Shown one piece after another: positions 17,729-26,131 of a DNA stretch of 64,000 nt. The position numbers were made by a program, and so were the translations under genes. Each line of letters opens with the position of its first letter. Position 1 is the stretch's first letter. Source of the stretch: Paraburkholderia flava (lineage in GTDB: Bacteria; Pseudomonadota; Gammaproteobacteria; Burkholderiales; Burkholderiaceae); assembly GCF_004359985.1 (NCBI RefSeq), contig NZ_SMRO01000001.1:2146193-2210192 (forward strand), in the 5' to 3' direction. Below the pieces are notes generated by a model. The model searched no databases, had not been told where the DNA came from, and saw only the letters and a program-made list of their open reading frames with translations.

Positions 17729-17911
17729 TCACTTCTCGCGACGTTGCGCGGGACGTCCGCCGCCGCCCGGCGGCTCGGCATGATCGCCGGTGCCGAGCGG
17801 TACTTCGGCGGTCTGCTTCGGGTGCTCGTTGCTGCGCGGTATTGGCTGCTTGCCGGCATCGACCCCTTCGTTGGGCGGGTCTTCTTTCGGTTTCGATTCG
17901 CGAGGCTGCAT
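17729..17911 (-). CDS. Small hydrophilic hypothetical protein
   Basis: 60-aa Pro/Gly/Glu/Lys-rich protein with no hydrophobic core and probably disordered. It has GGAG 7 bases before its ATG and its amino-acid composition is unlike random antisense of this G+C-rich DNA. I do not recognise a domain. It stands alone in the gap between cyanase and the M24 peptidase. The rest of that gap (17430-17728, 17912-18034) shows no convincing gene. Confidence 0.45.
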   Translation of the reverse strand: MQPRESKPKEDPPNEGVDAGKQPIPRSNEHPKQTAEVPLGTGDHAEPPGGGGRPAQRREK

Positions 17912-18034
17912 GATGGGCTCCGGTGACGATGAAACACATTACCCCGCAAACCGTGTGCCGCATCGGCAGCAACGACTGCAACGCATCCGGCACGCACGCG
18001 GTAACATCGACGCCTGATCACTGGAGGATTGAAC

Positions 18035-18694
18035 GTGAACGAAGTGGCACAGGAAGCGGTGGGCCAGCGTTTCTCGCTGGATACGATGAAGTACGCACGC
18101 ACGATGACGTGGAAAGCAGTCGATGCAATCGCCGAGCGCATCAAGCCGGGCATGCTCGAGTCCGAGGCTAACGCGGTCGGCAAGGAGGTGCTCGCGGGCA
18201 TCGGCATGGAGCGGATCTGGCATCCGGTGCTGGTCCGGTTTGGCGAGAACACGCTGCGCACGTTCAAGGAGCGCTCGACGAGCGATCCGGTGCTGGCCGC
18301 GAACGATATTTTCTTCATCGATATCGGCGTGGTGTGGGACGGTCACGAAGGCGATGCGGGCACCACGTACGTGGTCGGCGACGATGCGGAGATGCACGCG
18401 TGCGCGAAGGCGTGCAAGACCGTGTTCGATGAAGTCGAGCATCACTGGCGCACGACCGGCGCCGGCGGCAAGGCGCTATACGACTACGCAGCGGCGCGCG
18501 CCGAAGCGGCGGGCTGGCGGTTGAACGTCGACATCAAGGGACATCGCGTGAGCGACTTCCCGCACGCGATTCACAAGGCCGGCAAGCTCGGCGACTACGA
18601 TTCGCGTCCCGCCGAAGGATTGTGGATACTCGAAATCCAGATCGCGCATCGGGAGCGTCCGTTCGGCGCGTTCTACGAAGATCTGCTGGTGTAA
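18035..18694 (+). CDS. M24-family metallopeptidase-like protein (aminopeptidase P/creatinase fold)
   Basis: 219-aa protein comprising only the pita-bread catalytic domain. Metal-site residues appear in order: FIDIGVVWDGHEGDAGTTYVV (two Asp), GHRVSDFPHAIHKAG (His), WILEIQI (Glu) and a final Glu in AFYEDLLV. The family's N-terminal domain is absent. GTG 18035 is preferred over TTG 18029 because GGAGGA ends 6 bases before it. The substrate may be an X-Pro peptide or a small amide. Confidence 0.85.
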   Translation: MNEVAQEAVGQRFSLDTMKYARTMTWKAVDAIAERIKPGMLESEANAVGKEVLAGIGMERIWHPVLVRFGENTLRTFKERSTSDPVLAANDIFFIDIGVVWDGHEGDAGTTYVVGDDAEMHACAKACKTVFDEVEHHWRTTGAGGKALYDYAAARAEAAGWRLNVDIKGHRVSDFPHAIHKAGKLGDYDSRPAEGLWILEIQIAHRERPFGAFYEDLLV

Positions 18695-18714
18695 CGCGTC
18701 TAGCTCGCGTAGTT

Positions 18715-19239
18715 CTATTTCGCGCGCACGTCGCCTGCTGCGGCGTGCGGCCACGCGAGCTCGATGAACACGGCGCATAACGCTTCCATGCCGCGTGCGT
18801 CGTCTTCGTCGAAGCGATTCAACAGGGGACTATCGACGTCCCACACGCCCACGAGCGTGCCATCGGCTGCGACCAGCGGCACCACGACTTCCGATTGCGA
18901 TGCGGAGTCACACGCGATGTGACCGGGGAACGCGTGCACGTCGCGCACCAGCTGCGTCGTGCGGCTTTGCGCAGCCGTGCCGCACACACCGCGGCCCAGT
19001 GCGATACGCACACACGCGGGCTTGCCCTGAAACGGACCGACCACCAGTTCGTGACCGTCGTGGAAATAGAAGCCGGCCCAGTTCAGATCGGGCAGCGAAT
19101 GAAATACCAGCGACGAAAAGTTCGCCGCGTTGGCGATCAGATCGTGCTCGTCGGCGAGCAGCGAACGGGCTTGCGCGACGAGTTCGGCGTAGTGGTCGGC
19201 TTTGGACAGCGACGGATTCTGGGTGGAAAGCTCGAACAT
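18715..19239 (-). CDS. msrC: Free methionine-(R)-sulfoxide reductase (GAF domain, fRMsr)
   Basis: 174 aa. It reduces free Met-(R)-sulfoxide, using thioredoxin, as part of oxidant repair. The GAF domain carries C76, C86 and C110, whose 10 and 24 residue spacings equal those of E. coli YebR/MsrC C84, C94, C118. NWAGFYFHDGHELVVGPFQGKPAC and VVVPLVAADGTLVGVWDVDSP are family strings. Start ATG 19239 (MFELST) gives the family length; the upstream open frame is not homologous. It converges with the M24 peptidase gene, 20 bases apart. Confidence 0.93.
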   Translation of the reverse strand: MFELSTQNPSLSKADHYAELVAQARSLLADEHDLIANAANFSSLVFHSLPDLNWAGFYFHDGHELVVGPFQGKPACVRIALGRGVCGTAAQSRTTQLVRDVHAFPGHIACDSASQSEVVVPLVAADGTLVGVWDVDSPLLNRFDEDDARGMEALCAVFIELAWPHAAAGDVRAK

Positions 19240-19456
19240 GATGAAGGCGATCGGGATGCCGGCGCGATGCCGGTCGGGACTGCAAGGATAACGCGTGTGG
19301 GAGTTGGGCAGGTCCGGCCGGTCGCAAGGTGATCGCTCAGGTGACCTCGATCTCGTCACCGGAACGTGAGGTCGCCGAAACCTGCGACGTCGCGTGGCCG
19401 GGTCGTCAGAAAGACCGCCCACATGCAGAATGTCGATGTTGATGATGTGCATGACA

Positions 19457-19486
19457 GGCGGGAGCGGTGTGCGACCCGCTCCCGCC
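19457..19486 (-). terminator. Strong hairpin after dienelactone hydrolase gene
   Basis: Perfect 11-bp inverted repeat GGCGGGAGCGG (19457-19467) and CCGCTCCCGCC (19476-19486), starting 15 bases past the hydrolase stop on the minus strand. No clear T-run. Confidence 0.5.
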
Positions 19487-19501
19487 GTTCATCCGTCGAA
19501 C

Positions 19502-20200
19502 TTACAGATGCTGCGCCAGAAACTCGAGCGTCCGGCCATGCGCCAGCGCAGCCGCATGCTGGTTATACATCTGAGGACGACCCCAGCAGTTGAAGCCGTG
19601 ATCGGTGTTCGGATAGTCGAAGAACGTCGCGTTGGACTTGCCCGCGAACGCTTCCTTGACGGCCGCAACCGCGGTCTGCGGAATGTGCTGATCCTGCAGC
19701 GCGTAGTGGAACACGATTGGCATCGTGACGTCCTTCGCGACGTCGAGATACTGATCGATGCCGCCGCCGTAGTACGCGACCGCCGCATCCGCTTTCGTCA
19801 GCGCAGCCGAGCGATACGCGAGCTGGCCGCCCAGGCAGAAGCCGACCACGCCCGTCTTGCCCGTCACTTCCGGCAGCGTGCGCAGCGTCTTGATCGCGCT
19901 TGCGACGTCGTCGGCGGCTTTCACGAAATCCAGCTTCTGGTACAGGCCGAACGCGGTGCCCGTGTCGGCTTCGTTGTACGTCAGTTCGACGCGCGGTTGC
20001 AGGCGCCAGAACACGTCCGGCGCTAGCACGACGTAGCCGGCGAGCGCATATTGATCGGCCACGGCGCGGATGTGTTCGTTGACGCCCCAGATCTCCTGGA
20101 CCAGCACGATGGCCGGGCCGTTACCGGTGGGTGGCAGCGACAGGTAACCGGAGAAGGTTTGTCCGTCGTCGCTCTTGATGTCGATCCAGCGTGAGTTCAT
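19502..20200 (-). CDS. Dienelactone hydrolase family protein
   Basis: 232-aa alpha/beta hydrolase. It shows the family nucleophile VVGFCLGGQLAY with Cys as nucleophile, LVQEIWGVNEHIRAVAD near the N-terminus, an Asp in HYALQDQHIP and His in YPNTDHGFNCWGR, giving the Cys-Asp-His triad. Dienelactone hydrolases open lactones formed in chloroaromatic breakdown; many paralogs have unknown substrates. Start ATG 20200 (MNSRWIDIKSDDG) fits the family N-terminus. No aromatic-degradation genes are adjacent. Confidence 0.92.
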   Translation of the reverse strand: MNSRWIDIKSDDGQTFSGYLSLPPTGNGPAIVLVQEIWGVNEHIRAVADQYALAGYVVLAPDVFWRLQPRVELTYNEADTGTAFGLYQKLDFVKAADDVASAIKTLRTLPEVTGKTGVVGFCLGGQLAYRSAALTKADAAVAYYGGGIDQYLDVAKDVTMPIVFHYALQDQHIPQTAVAAVKEAFAGKSNATFFDYPNTDHGFNCWGRPQMYNQHAAALAHGRTLEFLAQHL

Positions 20201-20390
20201 CGTGATCCTCGTCGAATGGGAGTGAGGGAAGCGGTCGGCGTGCGAGCGGGGATGTCGGAGGCGCACCGGCCAGGCGATCGAAACAACCTCTGATATTCGC
20301 ATATCCGTGAGGCACGCGTGCGGACACGCGCAACGGGCCGCGCGGCGAACGGTGCCGCCACCGTTCGCGACGTTTCAACAACGACGTTCG

Positions 20391-21254
20391 CTACTTCTGC
20401 AGCGCAGGCCGCGCGCGCTTCGGTACGCGTCGCGGTTTCGGCGGCACGCGCTGCGGCATGGCGGACAGCCGCATCATGTGGCGCAGCGCCATCATCGCGC
20501 CGATCGACTCGATGACGGCGGCCGGCACCCACATGATCAGCCCGCCCAGACTCTGATCGAGCGCAGGCGGTAACGACGTAAACGCGCGGCCGCACAGCGT
20601 GAACACCGGATAAAGATCCTGCGACGAAAACGTGATGATCGCGCCGACGAGAATCTGCGGCGTCATCGTGATTACCGGCGACAGCACGCGCAGACCGGGT
20701 CGCGCGCGGCTCGGCGGACTCGGCCGGTGGTCGAGCAGCATCCACCAGTACAGCAGTCCGCTCACCGCGACCGACCAGTTCATGAACGTATAGATGCGCC
20801 AGTCGAGCATCGCGACGAACTGCACCGGCGGAATCAGCCAGAACACCACCGACACCACGAACGCCAGCGAAATGAAAGTCGGGTGCAGCACGACAGCGGC
20901 GACCGCGCGCGCGGGTCCGCTGCGTTGCGCGCGCCGCAGCTTCTGACGCCAGCGCAACGGCAACCCCGCACGCAACGCGCTGCCCGGATAGGCGGACATC
21001 ATGATCAGCGGGGCGAGGTGGTGCAGCACCAGATGCTGCAACCGGTGCATGAAGAACTGATGTTCCGCGTAGTAGTCGAGCCGCGTGTGCAGCGAGATGT
21101 AGAACAGTGCGAGCCCGGTCCAGAACGCGGCCTGCCGAACCGGACCGACATGCGCGCGCCGCGCGCCGCGTGCGTACAGCACGGCTGTGACAATGAAGAC
21201 GACGACGAGCCCGAATGAAGGCTCCCACGGATCGAGCAGACGAAGCAGGAACAT
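20391..21254 (-). CDS. Cytochrome c oxidase assembly protein, CtaG (caa3-type) family
   Basis: 287-aa polytopic inner-membrane protein with about seven hydrophobic segments. The His-rich stretch ISLHTRLDYYAEHQFFMHRLQHLVLHHLAPLIM is characteristic of the Bacillus-type CtaG family (DUF1404-like), implicated in copper delivery or assembly of caa3-type oxidase. The C-terminus is a basic tail. No oxidase genes are adjacent. The 190 bases between it and the dienelactone hydrolase gene, and the 158 bases before the GntR gene, hold nothing clear. Confidence 0.85.
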   Translation of the reverse strand: MFLLRLLDPWEPSFGLVVVFIVTAVLYARGARRAHVGPVRQAAFWTGLALFYISLHTRLDYYAEHQFFMHRLQHLVLHHLAPLIMMSAYPGSALRAGLPLRWRQKLRRAQRSGPARAVAAVVLHPTFISLAFVVSVVFWLIPPVQFVAMLDWRIYTFMNWSVAVSGLLYWWMLLDHRPSPPSRARPGLRVLSPVITMTPQILVGAIITFSSQDLYPVFTLCGRAFTSLPPALDQSLGGLIMWVPAAVIESIGAMMALRHMMRLSAMPQRVPPKPRRVPKRARPALQK

Positions 21255-21412
21255 GACGAATCGAAAAGTGGCGGCGCGGGCGGCGGGTTAGACATACAGG
21301 CCATACAGGCCACACCGGCCGCGCGCGGAGTGAAGCAGGGACTGCCGATCCACGGGATGTTAGCAGGGAAGCACACCGCGCGACGCGCAGCAGGCCCTTT
21401 GCAAGGTGCCTG

Positions 21413-22093
21413 TCAGACGGGCCCCTGCCACGATGCTTCGATCGCTTTCAGCGCGCTCAGCACGATCGAACGGTTGAGCGCCGCGGCCAGCGTGCCGTCG
21501 CGCTCCGCGTAGGCTTCGCAAAGCCGTTGATGATCGGCGCACGAACGCTCGATCCGCCCCGGTAGCGATGTGCTCAAATGCCGCAGGCGATTGGTCCGCA
21601 TCCGCATCGAGTCGAGCACTTCCTTGAAGATCGCGTTGCCGCAGACGCGCAGCTCTTCGTCACGGAACGCGACGTTGGCCCAGAAGTAGCCGTCGACGTC
21701 GTGCTTCGCCGCCGCATCGGCGAGACGTTGGTGCGCTTGCCATAGCGCCGCGATGTCGGCGTCGGTCGCGCAGTCGGCGATCGCGAGCGACACCTGCGCA
21801 TACAGCACCGCGCGCAGCTGATACAGCTCGCGCACCGACTTCAGACTCACCGCCGACACACGCGGCCGCCGTCTCGGCGACCAGTCGACGAGCCCTTCGC
21901 GGCTCAGCACGAACAGCGCCTCGCGCACCGGCGTGCGGCTGACCTTGAAGCGCTTCGCGAGATCGACCGAATTCAGGTCGTCGCCTGGCGCGAGCCGCCC
22001 TTCGATGATGCCGCGCGCAACCCAGTCCACGATTTCCGCGACCGGCGACGCGTCGTTCGCATCGCCTTCCGCTTCTTCACCATATCCGTCCAT
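21413..22093 (-). CDS. GntR-family (FadR/FCD-type) transcriptional regulator
   Basis: 226 aa from ATG 22093, immediately preceded by GAGGGAGAGGA. The winged HTH at residues 17-85 includes DLAKRFKVSRTPVREALFVLSREGLVDW. The C-terminal FCD ligand domain spans about 95-215, with Asp/His metal ligand candidates in VDGYFWANVAFRDEEL and CADHQRLCEAYAERD. It diverges from the MFS-PrpD catabolic cluster and two TGTCGACA palindromes lie in the shared promoter, so it very likely represses that cluster until an acid substrate binds. Confidence 0.92.
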   Translation of the reverse strand: MDGYGEEAEGDANDASPVAEIVDWVARGIIEGRLAPGDDLNSVDLAKRFKVSRTPVREALFVLSREGLVDWSPRRRPRVSAVSLKSVRELYQLRAVLYAQVSLAIADCATDADIAALWQAHQRLADAAAKHDVDGYFWANVAFRDEELRVCGNAIFKEVLDSMRMRTNRLRHLSTSLPGRIERSCADHQRLCEAYAERDGTLAAALNRSIVLSALKAIEASWQGPV

Positions 22094-22206
22094 TCCTCTC
22101 CCTCGGTGCCGACGCATTTGTGCCGGTGCATGCCGCCCATTCCGGTCGCGGATTCTAGCAGGCGCCTCGCGACCGATCCGGAAGCAGCCGACGCCCAACG
22201 TCAAAC

Positions 22207-22214
22207 TGTCGACA
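22207..22214. promoter_or_regulatory. Candidate GntR operator, site 1
   Basis: Palindrome TGTCGACA (flanked as ACTGTCGACATT) in the divergent promoter, 114 bases from the GntR start. Its centre is 63 bases from the centre of site 2. Confidence 0.5.
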
Positions 22215-22267
22215 TTTTGCGCGGTTAACCTTGTTTCAAGTGAGATATATCGAATACACTTTGCCAA

Positions 22268-22279
22268 AGTGTCGACACT
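22268..22279. promoter_or_regulatory. Candidate GntR operator, site 2
   Basis: Perfect 12-bp palindrome AGTGTCGACACT, 38 bases before the MFS start, sharing the TGTCGACA core with site 1. Its position fits repression of the MFS promoter. Confidence 0.55.
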
Positions 22280-22316
22280 AAGACAAAGAACACCCATTGG
22301 CTACTCAGGAGACGTC

Positions 22317-23729
22317 ATGTTTATCGAGAAGGAAATTGCCGGCCACGCCCGCACCGGCGCGAGCGTGTCGGCGCGGCTGGACCGATTACCGCCGACCCGC
22401 TATTTCAGCGGCCTGGTCGCGCGCATCGCGACCGGCGGCTGGTTCGAGTTCTATGAAATGTTCATGGCGGCGTACATCGCGCTCGGGCTGATCCACAGCG
22501 GTCTGTATCGCGCGACGACGGATGGCCTGTTCGACGTGAACGGCTTCGCGAGCTTTCTCGGCGCGTTCTTCGCGGGGATGTTCATCGGCACCGTTGCGCT
22601 GGGCGGCATCACGGACCGGCTCGGCCGGCGCGCGGTGTTCACCTGCGCGATGCTCATCTATTCAGTGGCGACGTTCATCGCGGCGTTCCAGAACGGACCG
22701 CTCGCGATGGACTTCTGGCGCTTCATCGCGGGCATCGGTATCGGCGTGCAGTTGATCACTGTCGACACCTACATCTCCGAACTGACGCCGCACCACACGC
22801 GTGGCCGCTACATGGCGTTCAGCATTCTCGTGATCCTCACGTCGGTGCCGGTCGTCGCGGTGCTGTCGTACCTGCTGGTGCCGCACGTGCTGTTCGGTCT
22901 CGAAGGCTGGCGCTGGGTGATGATCATCGGCTCGGCGGGCGCGATCCTGATCTGGGTCATGCGCCGCGGACTGCCCGAGTCGCCGCGCTGGCTCGAAAGC
23001 AAAGGCCGGCATGAAGAAGCCCGCGCGATCGTCGATGCGATCGAGCAACGCGTGATCGCCGAAACGGGCAAGCCGCTCGCGCCGCCCGCAGTGCATGCCG
23101 CTGAGCCGCCGGCATCCGGCAACGTGTCGTTCGGCGAGATGTGGAAGGGGCAGTACTTCAAGCGCACTGTGATGCTGTCGTGCTTCAACTTCTTCCAGAC
23201 CTTCGGCGTGTACGGCTTCGGTTCATGGGTGCCGGTGCTGCTCTACACGAAGGGCATCACGCTTACGCATTCGCTGCTGTACACGATGGTGATCGCGTTC
23301 GCGACGCCGCTCGGTGCGGTCGGCGCGATGTACTGCGCGGAGCGTTTCCAGCGCAAGTGGCAGCTGGTCGGCTGCGCGATCGTGGTGGCGGTTGCAGGCA
23401 CGCTGTTCGGCTTCGTCCGCGAGCCGGTGCCGATCCTGCTGTTCGGTTGTGCCGTGACGATCGCGAACAACTGGCTGATCGGCATCTTCCACACGTATCA
23501 GGCAGAACTCTATCCGACGCGAATCCGCGCCCGCGCGGTCGGCTTCGTGTTCAGCTGGAGCCGCGTCAGTTCCATCTTCGTCGGTTTCTGGGTCGCCGCC
23601 TTGCTCAAGCATTTCGGTGTCCCGGCTGTGTTCGTGCTGATTTCATCGGCCATGTTCGTCATCGTCGTGATGGTGGGGGCGTTCGGTCCTCGCACCAACG
23701 GCATTCGTCTTGAGGAGTTGTCCCAATGA
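22317..23729 (+). CDS. MFS transporter, metabolite:H+ symporter
   Basis: 470-aa, 12-segment inner-membrane carrier starting at ATG 22317. The loop 2-3 motif GGITDRLGRRAVFT, the ELTPHHTRGRYMAF segment and GLPESPRWLESKGRHEEA place it in the sugar-porter/aromatic-acid (AAHS, NiaP-like) part of the superfamily. GWFEFYEMFMAAYIALGL opens TM1. Its stop overlaps the PrpD start (ATGA), so the two are translationally coupled. It probably imports the substrate of the catabolic cluster. Confidence 0.92.
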   Translation: MFIEKEIAGHARTGASVSARLDRLPPTRYFSGLVARIATGGWFEFYEMFMAAYIALGLIHSGLYRATTDGLFDVNGFASFLGAFFAGMFIGTVALGGITDRLGRRAVFTCAMLIYSVATFIAAFQNGPLAMDFWRFIAGIGIGVQLITVDTYISELTPHHTRGRYMAFSILVILTSVPVVAVLSYLLVPHVLFGLEGWRWVMIIGSAGAILIWVMRRGLPESPRWLESKGRHEEARAIVDAIEQRVIAETGKPLAPPAVHAAEPPASGNVSFGEMWKGQYFKRTVMLSCFNFFQTFGVYGFGSWVPVLLYTKGITLTHSLLYTMVIAFATPLGAVGAMYCAERFQRKWQLVGCAIVVAVAGTLFGFVREPVPILLFGCAVTIANNWLIGIFHTYQAELYPTRIRARAVGFVFSWSRVSSIFVGFWVAALLKHFGVPAVFVLISSAMFVIVVMVGAFGPRTNGIRLEELSQ

Positions 23730-25081
23730 GTTCCATTGCCGCCGCCTTCGCGCACGGCCTCCATACGCTGGCCCAACGGCCGCTGTCCGCCGAAGTGGCC
23801 GCCGAGGCACGCCGTTCCCTGATCAACGTGATCGGCACGTCGATCGGCGCATCGAAACATCAAGGTGTCGACGCGATCCTCGCTGCCGCTCGCGATCTCG
23901 GTGCCGAGCCGGCCGTGCCGGTGCTCGGCCGCACTGAACTCGTCGATGTGCATTTCGCGGCGCTCGCGACCGGCTTCGCGGGCCACCTCGACGATTTCGA
24001 CGACACCCATCTTGCGACCGTGATCCATCCGGCCGCATCGGTACTTGCCGTGCTGAGCGCGCTCGCACCGTCGACGCAACCGACCGGCGCGCAGACGCTC
24101 ACTGCATTCGCGCTCGGTTGCGAAGCGCAATTGCGGGTCGGCGTGTCGATCTCGCCGGAGCACTACGATCGCGGCTGGCACATCACGGGTACGTGTGGTG
24201 TGATCGGCTGCGCGGTTGCGGCTTCGTTGCTGCTCGGTCTCGACGAGGCGACGCTCGCGCAGGCGGTGTCGATTGCCGCGTCGATGTTCGTCGGCCAGCG
24301 CGAAGCGTTCGGCACGATGACCAAGCCGTATCACCCGGGCAAGGCTGCGTCGAACGGCATCGCTGCCGCGCGGCTCGCGCAGCAGGGACAGCGCGCAGTC
24401 GACGACGTGTTCGAAGCGGCAGGCGGCTATTCGCATTCGCTGTCGACGAAAGTCGATTTCGACTTGATGAACGGTGCGATGGGCGAGCGTTGGGAACTGC
24501 TGTCGAACACGTACAAGCCGTACCCGTGCGGGATCGTCGCGCACCCGGCAATCGATGCGGGGCTCGCGCTGTCCGAGAAGATCGACGACGCTGCATCGAT
24601 CGAATCGATCACGCTGCGCTGCCATCCACTCGTGCCCGAACTGATGGGCAATCCGCAGCCGAAGGACGGACTGCAGGCACGCTTTAGCGCGATCCACGGC
24701 GTCGCTGCCGCACTGTGCGACAAGCGCGTCGGCCTCGCGCAGTACGAGGACGCGCGCGTCGTGCAGGCGGATGTATCGACGGTGCGCGCGAAGACGAAGC
24801 TCGTGCCGGACACGTCGGTGAATCGCGACGAAGTGTTCATCGAAGCACGGCTCGCGAACGGCAGCACGGTTTCTCATCACGTCGAGCACGCACGCGGCAG
24901 CTTCGCGCGACCGCTGACCGCCACCGAACTGATGGACAAGGTGCGCCTGCTGATCGACCCGCAACTGGGCGACGGCACGACCGACAAGATCGCCGCTGCT
25001 GTGCACGCTCTGGAAACGGCCGCCGATCCCTGCGCTCTGTTCGAACTCTGTCTCCCTTCGAAGGAATTGAATCATGCATGA
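23726..25081 (+). CDS. MmgE/PrpD family protein
   Basis: 451 aa, normal length for the family, whose members include 2-methylcitrate dehydratase, cis-aconitate decarboxylase and several epimerases. The active-site GFAGHLDDFDDTHLATVIHPAASVL, the MTKPYHPGKAASNGIAAARLA segment and the C-terminal domain with YEDARVVQADVSTVRAKT are intact. ATGA overlap with the MFS gene upstream and 8-base overlap with the half-size paralog downstream make a tight operon. Substrate not assignable. Confidence 0.92.
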   Translation: MSSIAAAFAHGLHTLAQRPLSAEVAAEARRSLINVIGTSIGASKHQGVDAILAAARDLGAEPAVPVLGRTELVDVHFAALATGFAGHLDDFDDTHLATVIHPAASVLAVLSALAPSTQPTGAQTLTAFALGCEAQLRVGVSISPEHYDRGWHITGTCGVIGCAVAASLLLGLDEATLAQAVSIAASMFVGQREAFGTMTKPYHPGKAASNGIAAARLAQQGQRAVDDVFEAAGGYSHSLSTKVDFDLMNGAMGERWELLSNTYKPYPCGIVAHPAIDAGLALSEKIDDAASIESITLRCHPLVPELMGNPQPKDGLQARFSAIHGVAAALCDKRVGLAQYEDARVVQADVSTVRAKTKLVPDTSVNRDEVFIEARLANGSTVSHHVEHARGSFARPLTATELMDKVRLLIDPQLGDGTTDKIAAAVHALETAADPCALFELCLPSKELNHA

Positions 25082-25808
25082 CACCGTTGCCCATTCCGCT
25101 GTTTCCGATGCGCTGGTGAAATTCGCGCTGGGTCCGGCGCCCGAGCATGCGGCCGCTGCACTCGAGTCCGCGCGACGTGCAGTCGCGCATGCACGCACGC
25201 GCACCGCGAACGCAGGCGACGCGCAGCAGGACGTCGCGCGGCTGCTGCGCACGCAGGGCTCGCAACACGATGCACGTGTGCAGGCCTGGACGCTCGGCGC
25301 ACTGCTGGCCGGCGATGCGCCTGCTTCTTCATCGGCGGCTATCGTCGCTGCTGCAGTGACGCTCGGCGATCGACTCTCCGCGACGGAAAAGGATATCGCC
25401 GCCGCGGCCGCGATCGGTATCGAAGCGGCTGCGCGCGTGCAGCGCGCCGTCGACAGCAGTGAGTATCGTGCGCGCTGGAACGTCGCGTCGTCGTTGGGCG
25501 TGCTCGGTGCGGTGCTTGCGGTTGCGCGACTGCTCGGGCTCGATGAAGCGCGTACGCAGCACGCGCTCGGCGTTGCAGCGACCCAGGCTGCCGGTCTTGC
25601 GCGCAATGCGGGCGAAGCGATGGAACCGATCGAGATCGGCAAGGCTGCCGCCGATGCGATCGAGGCTGCGTTGATCGCTAAGCATGGCTTCACGAGCGCG
25701 CCGGCTTCGATCGATGGGCGGCGCGGGTTTGCTGCGTTGATGGCGTATCGGTTCGCGGCGGCGGCGATTGTCGTCGATGCTGACGCTGCGTGGGTGACGC
25801 TGCCTTAA
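25074..25808 (+). CDS. Half-size MmgE/PrpD-like protein
   Basis: 244 aa, corresponding only to the N-terminal helical domain of MmgE/PrpD. Recognisable strings are LGVLGAVLAVARLLGLDEARTQHALGVAATQAAGL and EPIEIGKAAADAIEAALIAKHGF, collinear with the full-length neighbour. The LDDFDD active-site run is missing. AAGGA lies 8 bases before ATG 25074, and the gene overlaps the upstream prpD-like gene by 8 bases. The clean reading frame and coupling argue against a pseudogene. It may be a partner subunit or allosteric paralog of the upstream enzyme. Confidence 0.8.
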   Translation: MHDTVAHSAVSDALVKFALGPAPEHAAAALESARRAVAHARTRTANAGDAQQDVARLLRTQGSQHDARVQAWTLGALLAGDAPASSSAAIVAAAVTLGDRLSATEKDIAAAAAIGIEAAARVQRAVDSSEYRARWNVASSLGVLGAVLAVARLLGLDEARTQHALGVAATQAAGLARNAGEAMEPIEIGKAAADAIEAALIAKHGFTSAPASIDGRRGFAALMAYRFAAAAIVVDADAAWVTLP

Positions 25809-25821
25809 TGTAGTACTCGAA

Positions 25822-25862
25822 ACGCGGTATCGGAGCACCGTTCGAGTGGTCCGATACCGCGT
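25822..25862 (+). terminator. Stem-loop after half-size PrpD gene
   Basis: Perfect 13-bp inverted repeat ACGCGGTATCGGA (25822-25834) and TCCGATACCGCGT (25850-25862), loop of 15 bases, 13 bases past the stop. No T-run. It could attenuate rather than end transcription, since the cluster continues on the same strand. Confidence 0.45.
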
Positions 25863-26131
25863 GCGCTGTCCGCGAATGGACGGCATCGCATCTCCGCTTT
25901 CCCCCCACTTCCAGTCGAAGCCGGTAAACCGGCCACACCGCGCGCCGGATCCATATCACGCGATCCGCCATCTTCCCGTTTTCAAGCATGCGTTTTCCTC
26001 ATGCTCCGCCCGACTTTTAATCGTTTGTGCGGCCCCACCCGCCGAACAATACTGCCGCACATCCCCGCGGCATCGCGCCGCAAGTCCGTTCAAGCCAGGC
26101 GGGCATCGTTCGACGAGTCGGCAGCGAGACC
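25863..26131. other. Intergenic region before ALDH gene
   Basis: The gap from 25809 to 26131 contains the stem-loop above and no convincing gene. A separate promoter for the ALDH gene may lie here; I could not pick clear -35/-10 boxes or a TGTCGACA site. Confidence 0.5.

Noticed and set aside
25074..25808. Half-size PrpD as a frameshifted pseudogene
   Set aside because: No remnant of the C-terminal domain lies downstream in any frame I read, the stop is followed at once by a stem-loop, and the gene has a good RBS.
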